A stretch of 64,000 nt of DNA. It comes from Methanobacterium aggregans. Lineage in GTDB: Archaea > Methanobacteriota > Methanobacteria > Methanobacteriales > Methanobacteriaceae. Location: NCBI RefSeq assembly GCF_017874455.1, contig NZ_JAGGLN010000005.1, positions 62,001 to 126,000 of the forward strand, given 5' to 3'. Of this stretch, positions 44,003 through 53,457 are shown piece by piece; position 1 is the first letter of the stretch; each line of letters starts with the position of its first letter. A program made the position numbers and the translations under genes. The notes beneath the pieces are model-generated. The model saw only the letters and a program-made list of their open reading frames with translations, was not told the DNA's origin and ran no database searches.

Positions 44003-45163
44003 ATGATTTCACGGAAGAAGTATGCAAAAACTGCAAAGATGATACCAAAGGGTTTTAAAACACCCAACGATTTTTTCAATTACGTTTACAACGACGAAGA
44101 CATGATCTGGATGGGTCAAAACACCAACCACCTTCATGATGAAAACGGAATTATGAATGCCATGATGGGCAGTATCAGAAAAAGAAATTACTGCAAATAC
44201 CCACCTCCAGAAGGATTTCCTGAGTTAAAGGAACTGGTACTGGAAGATCTTGGGCTTAACGATGGCAGGTTTGATATTCTAATAACTGCAGGTGGTACAG
44301 AATCCCTTTACCTGTGCACCAACGATATTCTGGAGCCAGAAAACAACACCATAACCTGTGATCCAGGTTACCTCATAATAGACAACTTCGCAAGCAGGTT
44401 CGGGGACCATGTAAAATCTGTTCCAATCTACAACAAGGAGTGCGGCTACAAACTCACACCGGACCTTGTAAGGGAGAACATGGATGATAACACCAAACTG
44501 GTGGTGCTGGTTGACCCACTGAATCCCCTTGGATCATGTTACACAAAGGAGGAGTTAAAGGACTTTGCGGATCTTGCAGAGGATAATGACATTTACCTTT
44601 TACATGACATCACCTACCGTGATTTTGCAAGGGATCACAATTTGATGGCCAAGTACGCACCTGAACACACTGTCACTATATACAGTTTCTCCAAGATCTA
44701 CGGAATGGCCGGCATGAGGATAGGTGGAATCATTGGAATACCTGAGATCATAAGCTCAATAAGGAGTATCGTGATAAACGACCTTGGAACCAACGTTGTT
44801 GCACAGCACGGTGCAATAGCAGCCCTTAAAACCAAACCAGATTGGCTTGACCACGTAAGGAACACCACCCGCGGCAACCAGAAGATAATCAAGGAAGCAG
44901 TTGACCAGGTTGAAGGAGCATTCATTCCAGTTTATCCATCAGACGGTAATATGATGGCAATAGATCTCTACGATGCAGGTATAAAACCAATGGATGTTGC
45001 AGATTACCTCCTTGAGAGGAAGATATTCACAAGGGAAGGATCCTACACCAGCAAACTATTCGGACACAGATACCTGCGTGTGAGCTATTCAATACCACGG
45101 GAACAGGTTGAATACTTTGGGGAAGAGTTCCTAAAGGCCATTGATGCTATAAAATCTAAATAA
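44003..45163 (+). CDS. Class I/II pyridoxal-phosphate aminotransferase
   Basis: 386 residues of fold-type I. GGTESLYLCTND (phosphate-binding), DPGYLIIDNFAS, LVDPLNPLGSCYTKEEL, the PLP lysine in TIYSFSKIYGMAGMRIGG and YLRVSYSIP (substrate Arg) are present. The N-terminal segment (KTPNDFFNYVYNDEDMIWMGQNTN) is unlike AspC or HisC. The substrate is unknown; amino acid biosynthesis is likely. The start is uncertain: ATG 44003 or a GTG three codons before, neither with a strong ribosome site. Stands alone. Confidence 0.87.
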   Translation: MISRKKYAKTAKMIPKGFKTPNDFFNYVYNDEDMIWMGQNTNHLHDENGIMNAMMGSIRKRNYCKYPPPEGFPELKELVLEDLGLNDGRFDILITAGGTESLYLCTNDILEPENNTITCDPGYLIIDNFASRFGDHVKSVPIYNKECGYKLTPDLVRENMDDNTKLVVLVDPLNPLGSCYTKEELKDFADLAEDNDIYLLHDITYRDFARDHNLMAKYAPEHTVTIYSFSKIYGMAGMRIGGIIGIPEIISSIRSIVINDLGTNVVAQHGAIAALKTKPDWLDHVRNTTRGNQKIIKEAVDQVEGAFIPVYPSDGNMMAIDLYDAGIKPMDVADYLLERKIFTREGSYTSKLFGHRYLRVSYSIPREQVEYFGEEFLKAIDAIKSK

Positions 45164-45500
45164 GATTTTATTTTTTTATTTTTTTTTAAGATATTTATTT
45201 TTAATATTTCCACTAAAATTTCTATTTTTTTCATTTGAAAAATAGGAACCATTAGAAGTATCACTTATTTTTTAAAAATCATTATTTTAATATTTATTTT
45301 AATTTTACACAGTTAAATATCACTTATTTAGTTTATAGCCTGTTTTTTAAGGATAAAAACTTAAAATAACCAATTAGGAAAGCAAAAATAGAATTTAAAA
45401 AAGTAGAACTTCAATTAAAAACAAATAAAAGGTTTAAATGGATTAAAAAGGGCTAAAATAGGTAATAATGGAGATTAAACTTCACCAGATGACTGATGAT
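45164..45500. other. Convergent intergenic region
   Basis: Between the ends of the aminotransferase and ABCE1 genes. It has long T-runs directly after the aminotransferase stop (about 45164-45190), as expected for an archaeal terminator. Nothing else seen. Confidence 0.45.
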
Positions 45501-47276
45501 CTAGCTCTCCAGATAATAATATTCTCCCTTCTCCTTCTGCTCACGGTCAAGGTAGCTTCCGAACTTGTTAACACGTGGCCTTTTAGTTTCCTTGTCACGG
45601 CGGAAGGTTATTCCCACATCTGAGAGGAAGCTGTTCATTGCAGAGCGCAAATCCATTGGTTTGCTTGCATGTCCCTCAACTCCAGGTTCACCGTGGAAAA
45701 CCATTGCACGGTCTGAAATGTAATCTATGAACACTATGTCGTGGTCAACAATGATTGAAGCGGCATTACGACTTTCAACAGCTCTTCTTATAGCTCGGGC
45801 AGCACGGAGTCTTTGTTCAACATCCAGAAATGCTGTGGGTTCGTCGAAGAGGTACACTTCAGCATCCATGGATAATGTTACTGCAATGGAAAGTCTCTGA
45901 AGCTCTCCTCCACTTAAATCTCCAACATCCTTGTCCATTATATCATCAAGGGAGAAAGGCTTCACAATCTCTGTTTTGAAGATGTTTGTACCATAGTTAG
46001 GGGCTGTTGTTATCAGGAGTTCCTGAACACTACCATCAAAGTCTGATGCAAGGTACTGGGGCTTGTAGGCAATTTTAACCTTTTTACTTATCTTTCCACT
46101 GTCTGGTTTGGTTACATTTGCAAGTATTTTGGCAAAGGTGGTTTTACCAATACCGTTTGGACCAAATGCAGTTATTATTTCATCGTGCTGCACCTTTCCA
46201 GCTTCAGCTTCAAGTGAAAATCCTTCGTAGGATTTTTTGATTGTGGTGTACTCTGCAAGAACTGCAGCTTCACCCTCCTGAGCTGGAGGTTTCACATCAA
46301 ACACAATTGGCTGCTTTCTGATACGAATGTTTTCTTCCCTTAAAAATCCGTGAAGGTAAGCGTTTATACCCACTCTAACACCCCTCATCTGAGAAACAAC
46401 ACCGTATCCTCCAGGCTGACCATAGAGAAGGTGCACGTAATCGGAAATTGCATCAAGAACTGCAAGGTCGTGTTCTATGACTACAACAGCTTTCCCATCT
46501 GCTGCAAGGTTCCTTATCACTTTAACTGCATTCAAACGCTGCTTCACATCAAGCCAACTTGTGGGTTCGTCGAAGTAGTAGAAATCAGCATCTCTAAGAA
46601 CTGCTGCAGCTATTGCAACCCTCTGAAGTTCTCCTCCACTGAGCTTTGAGATGTCCCTGTCAAGGATGGACCTTATTTCAAGGGTGTCAAGGGTTTCATC
46701 CATTGCACCCCTCTCATCCACACCCTCAAGCAGGGTTCTGACCTTGCCCTTAACAACCTTTGGAAGAAGATCAACCATTTGGGGCTTGTGCACGACTTTA
46801 ATGTCTCCACTTGAAAGTTTTTTGAAGTAACCTTGAAGCTGTGAACCCTTGAAGAAATCTATGATATCTTCCCATGAACTCTCTTCCTCGTAGTTTCCAA
46901 GGTTTGGTTTTAACTCTCCTGAAAGTATTCTTATAATGGTTGATTTTCCAATACCATTGGGTCCTAATATTCCCACAACAGATCCCGCCCTCACGTTGGG
47001 AAGGCCGAAAAGCTCGAACATGTTCTGACCGTAACGGTGTATAGGTTCGTCAAGAGCTTCAGGAAGGTTTATAATGCTTACAGCATTGAAGGGGCATCTG
47101 TTGGTACAGATCCCACACCCAGCACATAACTCTTCAGACATTATGGGTTTTTTAGTTTTTTCATCAATTGTTATTGTGTCTTCTTCCATTCTAACGCCTG
47201 GACAGTATTCTATGCAGACGTAGTTGCATTTTTTTGGTTGGCATCTATCATGATCCAATATGGATATCCTTGTCAA
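45501..47276 (-). CDS. Ribosome recycling ATPase ABCE1 (Rli1)
   Basis: Splits ribosomes after termination using ATP. N-terminal iron-sulfur domain with two 4Fe-4S clusters (CQPKKCNYVCIEYCP and CAGCGICTNRCPF), then two ABC domains, each with Walker A (GPNGIGKST and GPNGIGKTT), the signature LSGGELQR and Walker B (FDEPT). The hinge lies between and at the C-terminus. 591 residues, full length. TTG start with GGTGATG upstream. Monocistronic. An inverted repeat lies upstream of its promoter. Confidence 0.97.
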   Translation of the reverse strand: MTRISILDHDRCQPKKCNYVCIEYCPGVRMEEDTITIDEKTKKPIMSEELCAGCGICTNRCPFNAVSIINLPEALDEPIHRYGQNMFELFGLPNVRAGSVVGILGPNGIGKSTIIRILSGELKPNLGNYEEESSWEDIIDFFKGSQLQGYFKKLSSGDIKVVHKPQMVDLLPKVVKGKVRTLLEGVDERGAMDETLDTLEIRSILDRDISKLSGGELQRVAIAAAVLRDADFYYFDEPTSWLDVKQRLNAVKVIRNLAADGKAVVVIEHDLAVLDAISDYVHLLYGQPGGYGVVSQMRGVRVGINAYLHGFLREENIRIRKQPIVFDVKPPAQEGEAAVLAEYTTIKKSYEGFSLEAEAGKVQHDEIITAFGPNGIGKTTFAKILANVTKPDSGKISKKVKIAYKPQYLASDFDGSVQELLITTAPNYGTNIFKTEIVKPFSLDDIMDKDVGDLSGGELQRLSIAVTLSMDAEVYLFDEPTAFLDVEQRLRAARAIRRAVESRNAASIIVDHDIVFIDYISDRAMVFHGEPGVEGHASKPMDLRSAMNSFLSDVGITFRRDKETKRPRVNKFGSYLDREQKEKGEYYYLES

Positions 47277-47603
47277 AATTCATCACCAGAAAATGAGTTT
47301 ACAATTAAAATTACAATTACTTTTTTTACAGGTTTTATATGATACTTGTACTCAACGATAAATAAAATTATTTTTGCAAGTACAAGATATGATATTATAT
47401 CTTACAGATAATGTAATTACAATCTAACTTGTAGTTAAAATAACTTTGTAGATCCTCAAAGTAAATCCTAAATAATTAGATGATCCTGTTTTTTGGCTAG
47501 AACTAATTATTTATTATTTATTTTATGTAGAAAAAGAGTTTGGGTACATATAATTTCGGCTTTTAAAAAAATTAAAATGTTAAATAAAGAAATTGGCCAT
47601 TTT
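47277..47603. other. Intergenic region before the ABCE1 gene
   Basis: AT-rich. It holds a minus-strand TATA-like stretch (about 47333-47342) and, upstream of it, CTTGTAC/GTACAAG (about 47344-47387) and AAGATAT/ATATCTT repeats, and the tail of the histone transcript. No coding frame seen. Confidence 0.4.
47384..47403. repeat. Inverted repeat upstream of the ABCE1 promoter
   Basis: AAGATAT and ATATCTT with a 6-base loop, a perfect dyad, about 50 bases upstream of the ABCE1 TATA-like stretch. It could be a regulator site or the end hairpin of the histone transcript. AT-rich chance cannot be excluded. Confidence 0.25.
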
Positions 47604-47810
47604 TTATAATGCTTTGATGGCCATTTCAATATCTGATGCTTTAACTGTTTTCCTGCCAGCGTGTTTTGCTAGTTTAACAGCGTCTGCTGCAATTTTTTCG
47701 CCTGTTTCTTCCAGAACTTTTGCTAATTCGTCCCTTGCGTCATCACTGACTCTTGGAGCACCAGCATTTTTAATTATTCTTCCGACTGGAGCAATTGGTA
47801 ATTCAGTCAT
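47604..47810 (-). CDS. Archaeal histone, first copy
   Basis: 68-residue histone-fold protein of the HMf family that wraps DNA as dimers and longer stacks. ELPIAPVGRIIKNAGAPRVSDDARDELAKVLEE, then KLAKHAGRKTVKASDIEMAI, covers the three helices and the DNA-contact loops. ATG 47810 has GAGGTG at seven bases; a longer frame adds six residues of ribosome-site sequence. Monocistronic. The second copy at 62139 differs in the first helix and loop and ends KGR instead of KAL. Confidence 0.97.
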   Translation of the reverse strand: MTELPIAPVGRIIKNAGAPRVSDDARDELAKVLEETGEKIAADAVKLAKHAGRKTVKASDIEMAIKAL

Positions 47811-48488
47811 ATATACCACCTCATTCAATTATTAAGACTCCATAGTATTTAAGTTTGTCGATCTATTGCTTATTGGTAACCCTTACACTTATTGTGTCAT
47901 CAATGAAAACTGTAATTAAATATCTGTCTTGGTGGAGTTTTTGATTTCAGTGATCATGATCCATAGTTCCCATCAGCCTGTGAAAAATTGAGTATCAATT
48001 CAAAAAATTCAGTAAACTGAAATTGATATTTATTAGAAAAAAATATGGCTCAAATGTTTTGTTGATAATATTTGGAATAATTTTTATTATTAAAAAGCTT
48101 CGTTATACACGTTCATGTACTGATTTTTTTCAGGATAACAGTTCTTAGATACAAATAGGAAATAACGCATTATAACTCATTATATCCTTAAAATATCCTT
48201 AAAAAAGAATATTTAAAATAAAAAAGTTTTTGAAATCAGTTATTTACCATTGAGTTACCTGAAAAAGAATATTTGAAAAAAATTCTAAAAGATTTACTAA
48301 AAGATTCTAATAGATAGGGAACTATTCAAGAATCCAATGCTCAAGGATAAAACAAATAATTCAATATATAAATGGAATAAAAATAATTAACTCCAGTTAA
48401 GTAAATTAAAATTCATTTACAAATTCAATCTCAATAATTCAATCTCAATAAAAATCATAAACAATTCACACATGAGGATATGATCCAA
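47811..48488. other. Divergent intergenic region of 680 bases
   Basis: Very AT-rich. It has the histone promoter (TATA-like at about 47845-47855) at the left and a 14-base tandem repeat at the right. No coding frame and no convincing RNA structure seen. Confidence 0.4.
48422..48449. repeat. 14-base tandem duplication before the PEBP-family gene
   Basis: AATTCAATCTCAAT occurs twice head to tail without mismatch, 40 bases before the gene. It could be replication slippage or a doubled regulator site. Confidence 0.5.
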
Positions 48489-48947
48489 ATGACAATTAAA
48501 ATTACAAGCACAGCTTTTAGTGAAGGAGAACCCATACCAAACAGGTACACATGTACAGATGTTAATGTTTCCCCAAGGCTTCAGTGGGAAAACCTTCCAG
48601 GTGGTGCAATGAGTATTGCAGTTATATGCGAAGATCCAGATGCACCTTCAGGTACGTGGAGTCACTGGGTACTTTTCAACCTGCCTGCTGACTGCACTGA
48701 GCTTCCAGAATGGATTATGGAAAGGGAAGAACTTGAAAATGGTGCAAGACAGGGCCTGAACGATTTTGGAACAGTTGGCTACAGGGGTCCATGTCCTCAT
48801 GGAGGAACTCACAGATACTACTTCAAAATATACGCCCTTGACACTCTCATTGACCTTCCATCCCTCATAAAGAGACAGGAACTTCTGGATGCAATGGAAG
48901 GACACATCCTGGATGATGGACAGCTCATGGGAGTTTACAGCAGATAA
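48489..48947 (+). CDS. YbhB/YbcL family Raf-kinase-inhibitor-like protein (PEBP)
   Basis: 152 residues of the phosphatidylethanolamine-binding fold: ICEDPDAPSGTWSHWVLFNLP (the DPDxP and ligand pocket), GYRGPCPHGGTHRYYFKIYALD. Role in archaea unknown; members bind small anionic ligands. The start is uncertain: GAGG lies 11 bases before ATG 48489 and only two before the in-frame ATG 48480. No signal peptide, so cytoplasmic. Plus strand, upstream of the PP-loop gene but 85 bases apart. Confidence 0.92.
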   Translation: MTIKITSTAFSEGEPIPNRYTCTDVNVSPRLQWENLPGGAMSIAVICEDPDAPSGTWSHWVLFNLPADCTELPEWIMEREELENGARQGLNDFGTVGYRGPCPHGGTHRYYFKIYALDTLIDLPSLIKRQELLDAMEGHILDDGQLMGVYSR

Positions 48948-49032
48948 TTAAAAGTAGGTAAACTAATTACAGTTAGGCAGTAAATTAAGATTTCTACAGT
49001 AAACAAGAAACAAGCAAAACCAGGTTTTTTTT

Positions 49033-50124
49033 ATGAAAAGAGAAGTTGAAGAAAGTGTAAATGTATTGAAGGAACTTTTAAAACCTGTTGTGGATGGTGA
49101 GAGTTCAGCAGATGATATAAATCTTGATTTATGGGATGAACTCGGATTTTCCCTTGAAAAGGTGATCTTCAATCCAGAAACCCATGACATCACAATTGTA
49201 ACACCAGATCGACCGGAAAAATCTGCAGTTATAGGGAAGGGAGGTTGGGTTGTTGGAAGGTTGAGGGAAGAACTCGGTGCAAATTCCATTCATGTTGAAT
49301 CTTATTCAGATATGCTCATTAAGAAATACAGAATGGAACTTGCACTCGAAAAACTAGGGAATATCATGGCAGAATTCATCTCAGAAGATAGGATTCCCCT
49401 CCAAAATCTTCAAAAACTACTTGAAAAAAGAATTGAAAATATACACAGTCTTGATTGTACTTTAAATGATTTTAATCCTTCTGAAATTCACTCAGATGCA
49501 GATAGTGTTTTAGATGAAGCTAGGGATCACAGGGCAGTGGTTGCACTTTCTGGTGGGGTGGACAGCAGTGCATCCCTTGTAATTGCCAAGTTCATGGGAT
49601 TCAATCCAGTTGCAGTTACAGTGAATCCTGGTGAGATCGTACTTCCAAGGTACTTCCAGAAGAGTGTTGAAAATCTTTCAGAAAGTCTTGAAGTTCCTCA
49701 TGAATACGTAACAGTTGACATGAAATCAGTTGTAGATGATGCACTTGAGGGAAAGATCCATCCATGTGGACGGTGTTCATCTGTAATTGAGAATGCAGTT
49801 ATGGCTTACGCTAATAAAATAAAAGTTCAATTTGTAATATTTGGAGATTTTCTATCCACAGGGTCGCAGTCAATCCTTTTAAAGGACGGTATTTGGAGAA
49901 TCAACATGCCTGCAATGCTTTCTGCAACCAAGGGTGAAACAAAGGGTTTAGCAGGTAGATTTGGAATTGAAAGTCGTGCAGGCTACGGATGTCCGCTTAT
50001 AAATGAAGTTCATAAGATGCATCCACATATGCGCAGGTTTTCAATTCAAAGGGTTTTAAGGGAAACCCGGGCTGGTGTTCTTGAGCCGGGTGAAGCCCTG
50101 AACCTTATAATGCGAACCCTTTAA
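49033..50124 (+). CDS. PP-loop ATPase with N-terminal KH-like domain (COG1365-like)
   Basis: Two parts. Residues about 1-120 contain a KH-type RNA-binding motif (VIFNPETHDITIVTPDRPEKSAVIGKGGWVVGRL, with the GKGG loop). Residues about 165-363 are an adenine nucleotide alpha-hydrolase with the PP-loop SGGVDSSAS, PCGRCSSVIENA (CxxC) and GDFLSTGSQS. The family resembles tRNA thiolases such as TtuA/TtcA, so a tRNA modification role is likely but not shown. 363 residues. ATG start without a strong ribosome site. Monocistronic. Confidence 0.85.
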   Translation: MKREVEESVNVLKELLKPVVDGESSADDINLDLWDELGFSLEKVIFNPETHDITIVTPDRPEKSAVIGKGGWVVGRLREELGANSIHVESYSDMLIKKYRMELALEKLGNIMAEFISEDRIPLQNLQKLLEKRIENIHSLDCTLNDFNPSEIHSDADSVLDEARDHRAVVALSGGVDSSASLVIAKFMGFNPVAVTVNPGEIVLPRYFQKSVENLSESLEVPHEYVTVDMKSVVDDALEGKIHPCGRCSSVIENAVMAYANKIKVQFVIFGDFLSTGSQSILLKDGIWRINMPAMLSATKGETKGLAGRFGIESRAGYGCPLINEVHKMHPHMRRFSIQRVLRETRAGVLEPGEALNLIMRTL

Positions 50125-50133
50125 TCCATTTTT

Positions 50134-50274
50134 TTACTTGATCAAGGTCATTATTCCGTATATCACAAGGAATATTCCAACCAAATACCCCACAAGCTGG
50201 GGGTATATGATCATAAGAACACCGATTATGATTGCAATTATTCCCAGTATTTCACGGTTTGTATCGCTTTCCAT
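50134..50274 (-). CDS. Small DUF3096-like membrane protein, 46 aa
   Basis: A 46-residue frame made of two hydrophobic helices (EILGIIAIIIGVLMIIYPQLVGYLVGIFLVIYGIMTLIK), the pattern of DUF3096. ATG start; the ribosome site is weak and a TATA-like stretch lies about 30 bases upstream, so it may be leaderless. It converges with the PP-loop gene, whose stop is 10 bases away. The pattern of a repeated Pro-Gly turn between helices supports a real protein. Function unknown. Confidence 0.6.
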   Translation of the reverse strand: MESDTNREILGIIAIIIGVLMIIYPQLVGYLVGIFLVIYGIMTLIK

Positions 50275-50365
50275 GGAAATATATTTTGTAATCAATCCTA
50301 TATAGATATTATGAAAATCAGGGTGGATATGTTGATAAGTTTTATTACTGGAAATGGGTGGTTTA

Positions 50366-50464
50366 ATGGATAAGATATGTCCAAGCTGCGGATATCCAAT
50401 GTTTTACAGTGAGTCAGATGGATTTTGGTACTGTTACAACTGCGGTTACATGGAAAAAGATTGA
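50366..50464 (+). CDS. Tiny zinc-ribbon protein, 32 aa
   Basis: A 32-residue frame with one complete zinc ribbon (CPSCGYPMFYSESDGFWYCYNCG). ATG with GGTGG before it. All four cysteines are placed as in known ribbon proteins. Role unknown; such small ribbons often associate with RNA or larger complexes. It lies in the 500-base gap between the PP-loop gene and argH, and diverges from the small membrane gene. Confidence 0.6.
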   Translation: MDKICPSCGYPMFYSESDGFWYCYNCGYMEKD

Positions 50465-50641
50465 ATTATTTTCAATAACTTGTTTTAAAAAAGATTTTTT
50501 TTGATGATTTTATTTTTTAATTTTTTTAAATAAATATAAAGAATTGTATCTGTAAAAAAAATTTATTAGAAATTTTTAATTCATTAAGCTAATACTTCAA
50601 TAAAAATAATAAAAAAGGAGGTTAATAAAAAACTAATTTGA

Positions 50642-52051
50642 TTAATCGAAACCTTCAGCCCTTAAAAAGTTCTGTAACCTCTTTATAACCTCTTCAACAG
50701 CTTCAGGTGAAGATCCGCCAATTGCCCTACGGGTTTTAACGATCTCGTAGGGGTCAAGTGCCCTCTTAACGAGCTCATCATCAATTCCAAGCGGTTCACC
50801 ACGTATCTCCATTGAAACTTCATCCAGGAACTTTGAATCTATTTCTGCAGGTTTTATTCCTTTTTCAATGGCTTCTGTAACTGTTCTGCCCACTATTTGA
50901 TGTGCAACACGGAATGGCATGTTCTTTTCTTTTACCATTAGATCTGCAAGTTCTGTTGCAGCTGCGAAGTTGGAGTTTGCAAGTTCCCTTCCCCTTTCAA
51001 CATTGAACTCCACAGAGGCAAGCATGTGGTGTGTGATATTCAGCATGGAGTGTGCAGTATCAACACTGTTCCACAGGTGAGGTGTCACTTCCTGAAGGTC
51101 ACGGTTGTAGCTGTGAGGTAGGGCCTTCAAGATACTCATAACTGTAACAAGCTCCCCATATAACACACCAGTTTTTGCCCTTCCAATCTCTGCAACATCG
51201 GGGTTCTTCTTCTGAGGCATTATTGAAGATGTTGATGAGTACTCATTGGATATTTCAACCATACCAAACTCATAGGTACTCCATATAACCAGTTCCTCAC
51301 AGATCTTACTCAGATTCGATGCAAGCATGGACAGTGCAAAAACTGTTTCTGCCATGAAGTCCCTGGAACTTACAGCATCTATGGAATTTTCCATGAGCCT
51401 TGCAAAACCCAGAAGTTCCCTGGTTCTTTCACGGTCTATTGGAAAACTCGTGGTTGTCATGGCTGCAGCACCAAGGGGACACATATCAACCCGTTTATAT
51501 GCATCAACAAGCCTCTCATAATCCCTTCTCAGCTCATTTGCATAGGCCAGAAGATGGTGGGCAAAGGTTGTTGGCTGTGCATGCTGAAGATGTGTGTACC
51601 CAACCATGATGGTTTCCTTGTTCTCAGATGCAATATCCAGAATGGTACCAATAAAAGCCAGTAAATCTGCATTGATTTCTCTGATTTCCTCTTTTAGGAC
51701 AAGTCTTAAGTCCGTTGCAACCTGGTCATTCCTGGATTTCCCAGTGTGCATGAAACCCGCTGTTTCACCTATTTTGGCTGTTACGTAGTTTTCAAGGGCC
51801 ATGTGTATGTCTTCAACAGAAGGATCCAGGTTAAGGGCATCTATTCCTTCAGATTCAAGGTCATGAAGTGCTTCAACTATTTTATCAGCATCTTCAGGGG
51901 GTATTATGCCCTGTTCTTTAAGCATGGTTGTGTGTGCAACGTTACATTTGATATCTGCCAGGAATATGCGTTTGTCAAATTCCATGGATGATGTGAATGA
52001 TGCAGCGTCGCTTGTCATCTTTCCTTTTAGTCTTCCAGACCTGAGATTCAA
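50642..52051 (-). CDS. argH: Argininosuccinate lyase
   Basis: Last step of arginine synthesis: splits argininosuccinate into arginine and fumarate. Fumarase-superfamily signature SSIMPQKKNPDVAE, THLQHAQPTTFAHH and the N-terminal LRSGRLKGKM are present. I choose TTG 52051, with AGGTG before it; a GTG three codons upstream overlaps the ribosome site. 469 residues, normal length. Fumarate released here feeds the partial TCA route. Minus strand, separated from S27Ae by about 100 bases. Confidence 0.97.
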   Translation of the reverse strand: MNLRSGRLKGKMTSDAASFTSSMEFDKRIFLADIKCNVAHTTMLKEQGIIPPEDADKIVEALHDLESEGIDALNLDPSVEDIHMALENYVTAKIGETAGFMHTGKSRNDQVATDLRLVLKEEIREINADLLAFIGTILDIASENKETIMVGYTHLQHAQPTTFAHHLLAYANELRRDYERLVDAYKRVDMCPLGAAAMTTTSFPIDRERTRELLGFARLMENSIDAVSSRDFMAETVFALSMLASNLSKICEELVIWSTYEFGMVEISNEYSSTSSIMPQKKNPDVAEIGRAKTGVLYGELVTVMSILKALPHSYNRDLQEVTPHLWNSVDTAHSMLNITHHMLASVEFNVERGRELANSNFAAATELADLMVKEKNMPFRVAHQIVGRTVTEAIEKGIKPAEIDSKFLDEVSMEIRGEPLGIDDELVKRALDPYEIVKTRRAIGGSSPEAVEEVIKRLQNFLRAEGFD

Positions 52052-52154
52052 AAAGTTCACCTAAAAAAGTTTGTTAAATTAAAAATTAATAAAAATAAAA
52101 GAATTTAATGTATTTAATTATATTTTTGGAAGTTTAGATTTATTTTTTTTAAAT

Positions 52155-52313
52155 CTATTTTTTATCCTTTTTCCACTGGGTGTAACCGCATCTTCCACAT
52201 GCGTATCTGTCTCCGTGGTCAGCCATGAAGACTCCGTGGGAACATCTGACACATTCAGGGTTTTTTCTTATGATCTTGTTATCTTTAACTTCGTAAAGCT
52301 GGTATTTTTTCAT
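52155..52313 (-). CDS. rps27ae: 30S ribosomal protein S27Ae
   Basis: 52-residue zinc-binding ribosomal protein: CVRCSHGVFMADHGDRYACGRCGYTQW has the four-cysteine site. It matches the archaeal S27Ae, which lacks the ubiquitin fusion of eukaryotes. ATG with GGATTTAAC before it. It follows S24e in the same direction, the order known from other Euryarchaeota. Confidence 0.93.
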   Translation of the reverse strand: MKKYQLYEVKDNKIIRKNPECVRCSHGVFMADHGDRYACGRCGYTQWKKDKK

Positions 52314-52452
52314 AGTTAAATCCTCCCTTGGGTATTTTTTAGTTAATAAGTTAAATTAAATCTATTTAAATAATTATATATTGCAGTTTTTACTTCAATG
52401 CACTGGGTTGAAAAAAGAATTGGTTGGAACTGTTTGTACTGAACTAATCCAG

Positions 52453-52764
52453 TTATTCCTCAGCTTCTTCTTCAGATTCCTTTTCAGGTTCTTTGTTTTT
52501 GGATACAACATGTTTTGTTTCGATTTTAGAGAGGTTTTCCTCTGAATCGTAAAGTTTTGCGTATCCTGCTGCTTTACCTTCACCGTAGGATGGTTTGACA
52601 TTATCCACAACAAGAAGGTTTTTGTCAACGTTTAAAAGTGCTACAAGTCTGTTTTTAACGTCAAGAATTTTAGGGGTAGATTCTCCCTGGTATGTGCATT
52701 CAAAGCGTATTTCAGTTCTGTTTAAAAGTGGATTTTCGATTTGTTCGTTTATATTGATGTCCAT
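52453..52764 (-). CDS. rps24e: 30S ribosomal protein S24e
   Basis: 103 residues: NPLLNRTEIRFECTYQGESTPKILDVKNRLVALL is the family core, with an acidic tail (EPEKESEEEAEE). ATG with GGAGG. One base separates it from the dephospho-CoA kinase gene. Part of the cluster rpoE-spt4-dpcK-rps24e-rps27ae. Confidence 0.95.
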   Translation of the reverse strand: MDININEQIENPLLNRTEIRFECTYQGESTPKILDVKNRLVALLNVDKNLLVVDNVKPSYGEGKAAGYAKLYDSEENLSKIETKHVVSKNKEPEKESEEEAEE

Positions 52765-52765
52765 A

Positions 52766-53275
52766 TTATGCCTCCTCTAACATTTTGATCAGGCGTTCTG
52801 CCGTTTTTTTAATTTTATCAACTTCACAAAGCACCACACCCTCCCCGGGTTGACCATATAATATTATGGAGCCTGAAGGGGCCATTATGGCACATGGAAT
52901 AACAGCAAGATCTTCTTCCCCATTAACTGTGATTAAAACATGGTGTTTTGAATCCATGAGTTGGAAGGCTTTTTCAATTGTTTTCCACAGATCATCTGTT
53001 ATTGTTCCAGGTGGGTTTTCTGTTTTTAATGTGATGTTATCGTAATATATTTCATCTTCAGAGGGTCTTCTCTCAATTTTGTTATCTACAATACCCATAT
53101 CTGGTATTATTTCTGCTTCAAGGATGTTACGGGTGGTAACATCACCTATTGAAATGATGGGGTTCCCATTCTGAATTGATGATTTTAAGATTTCTTCTGC
53201 ATCTTCTATTGAAGGATAGAGTTTTCCAAATGGTTTTTTAAACTCTGATCTCATTTCTTTTTTCAGTATTAACAC
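52766..53275 (-). CDS. GTP-dependent dephospho-CoA kinase (DUF359)
   Basis: Archaeal last step of CoA synthesis, using GTP. 169 residues with the DUF359 motifs ISIGDVTTRNILE, VNGEEDLAVIPC and YGQPGEGVVLCEV. GTG start overlapping the last base of the spt4 stop, with GAGGG eight bases before it, so the two are translationally coupled. It lies between spt4 and S24e, a conserved archaeal context. Confidence 0.93.
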   Translation of the reverse strand: MLILKKEMRSEFKKPFGKLYPSIEDAEEILKSSIQNGNPIISIGDVTTRNILEAEIIPDMGIVDNKIERRPSEDEIYYDNITLKTENPPGTITDDLWKTIEKAFQLMDSKHHVLITVNGEEDLAVIPCAIMAPSGSIILYGQPGEGVVLCEVDKIKKTAERLIKMLEEA

Positions 53276-53457
53276 TATCTAACCCTCAGGGCATATTCTC
53301 CAGGAAGTGTTATATGGAGATCACTTGCAATATTTGATTTTTCAGGATCCACAACTATCAGGAAGCCACTCCAGTTTTTTGAAGTTGGTATGTTACAAAT
53401 TGCACATCTCTCTTCATCCATGATCCTGTGGCATTTGGTGCATGCTTTTGTAACCAT
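53275..53457 (-). CDS. spt4: Transcription elongation factor Spt4 (RNA polymerase subunit E'')
   Basis: 60-residue partner of Spt5; together they close the RNA polymerase clamp. Zinc motif CTKCHRIMDEERCAIC, then NWSGFLIVVDPEKS. ATG directly after the rpoE stop; ribosome site GGAG lies within the end of rpoE. Normal length. Confidence 0.95.
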   Translation of the reverse strand: MVTKACTKCHRIMDEERCAICNIPTSKNWSGFLIVVDPEKSNIASDLHITLPGEYALRVR

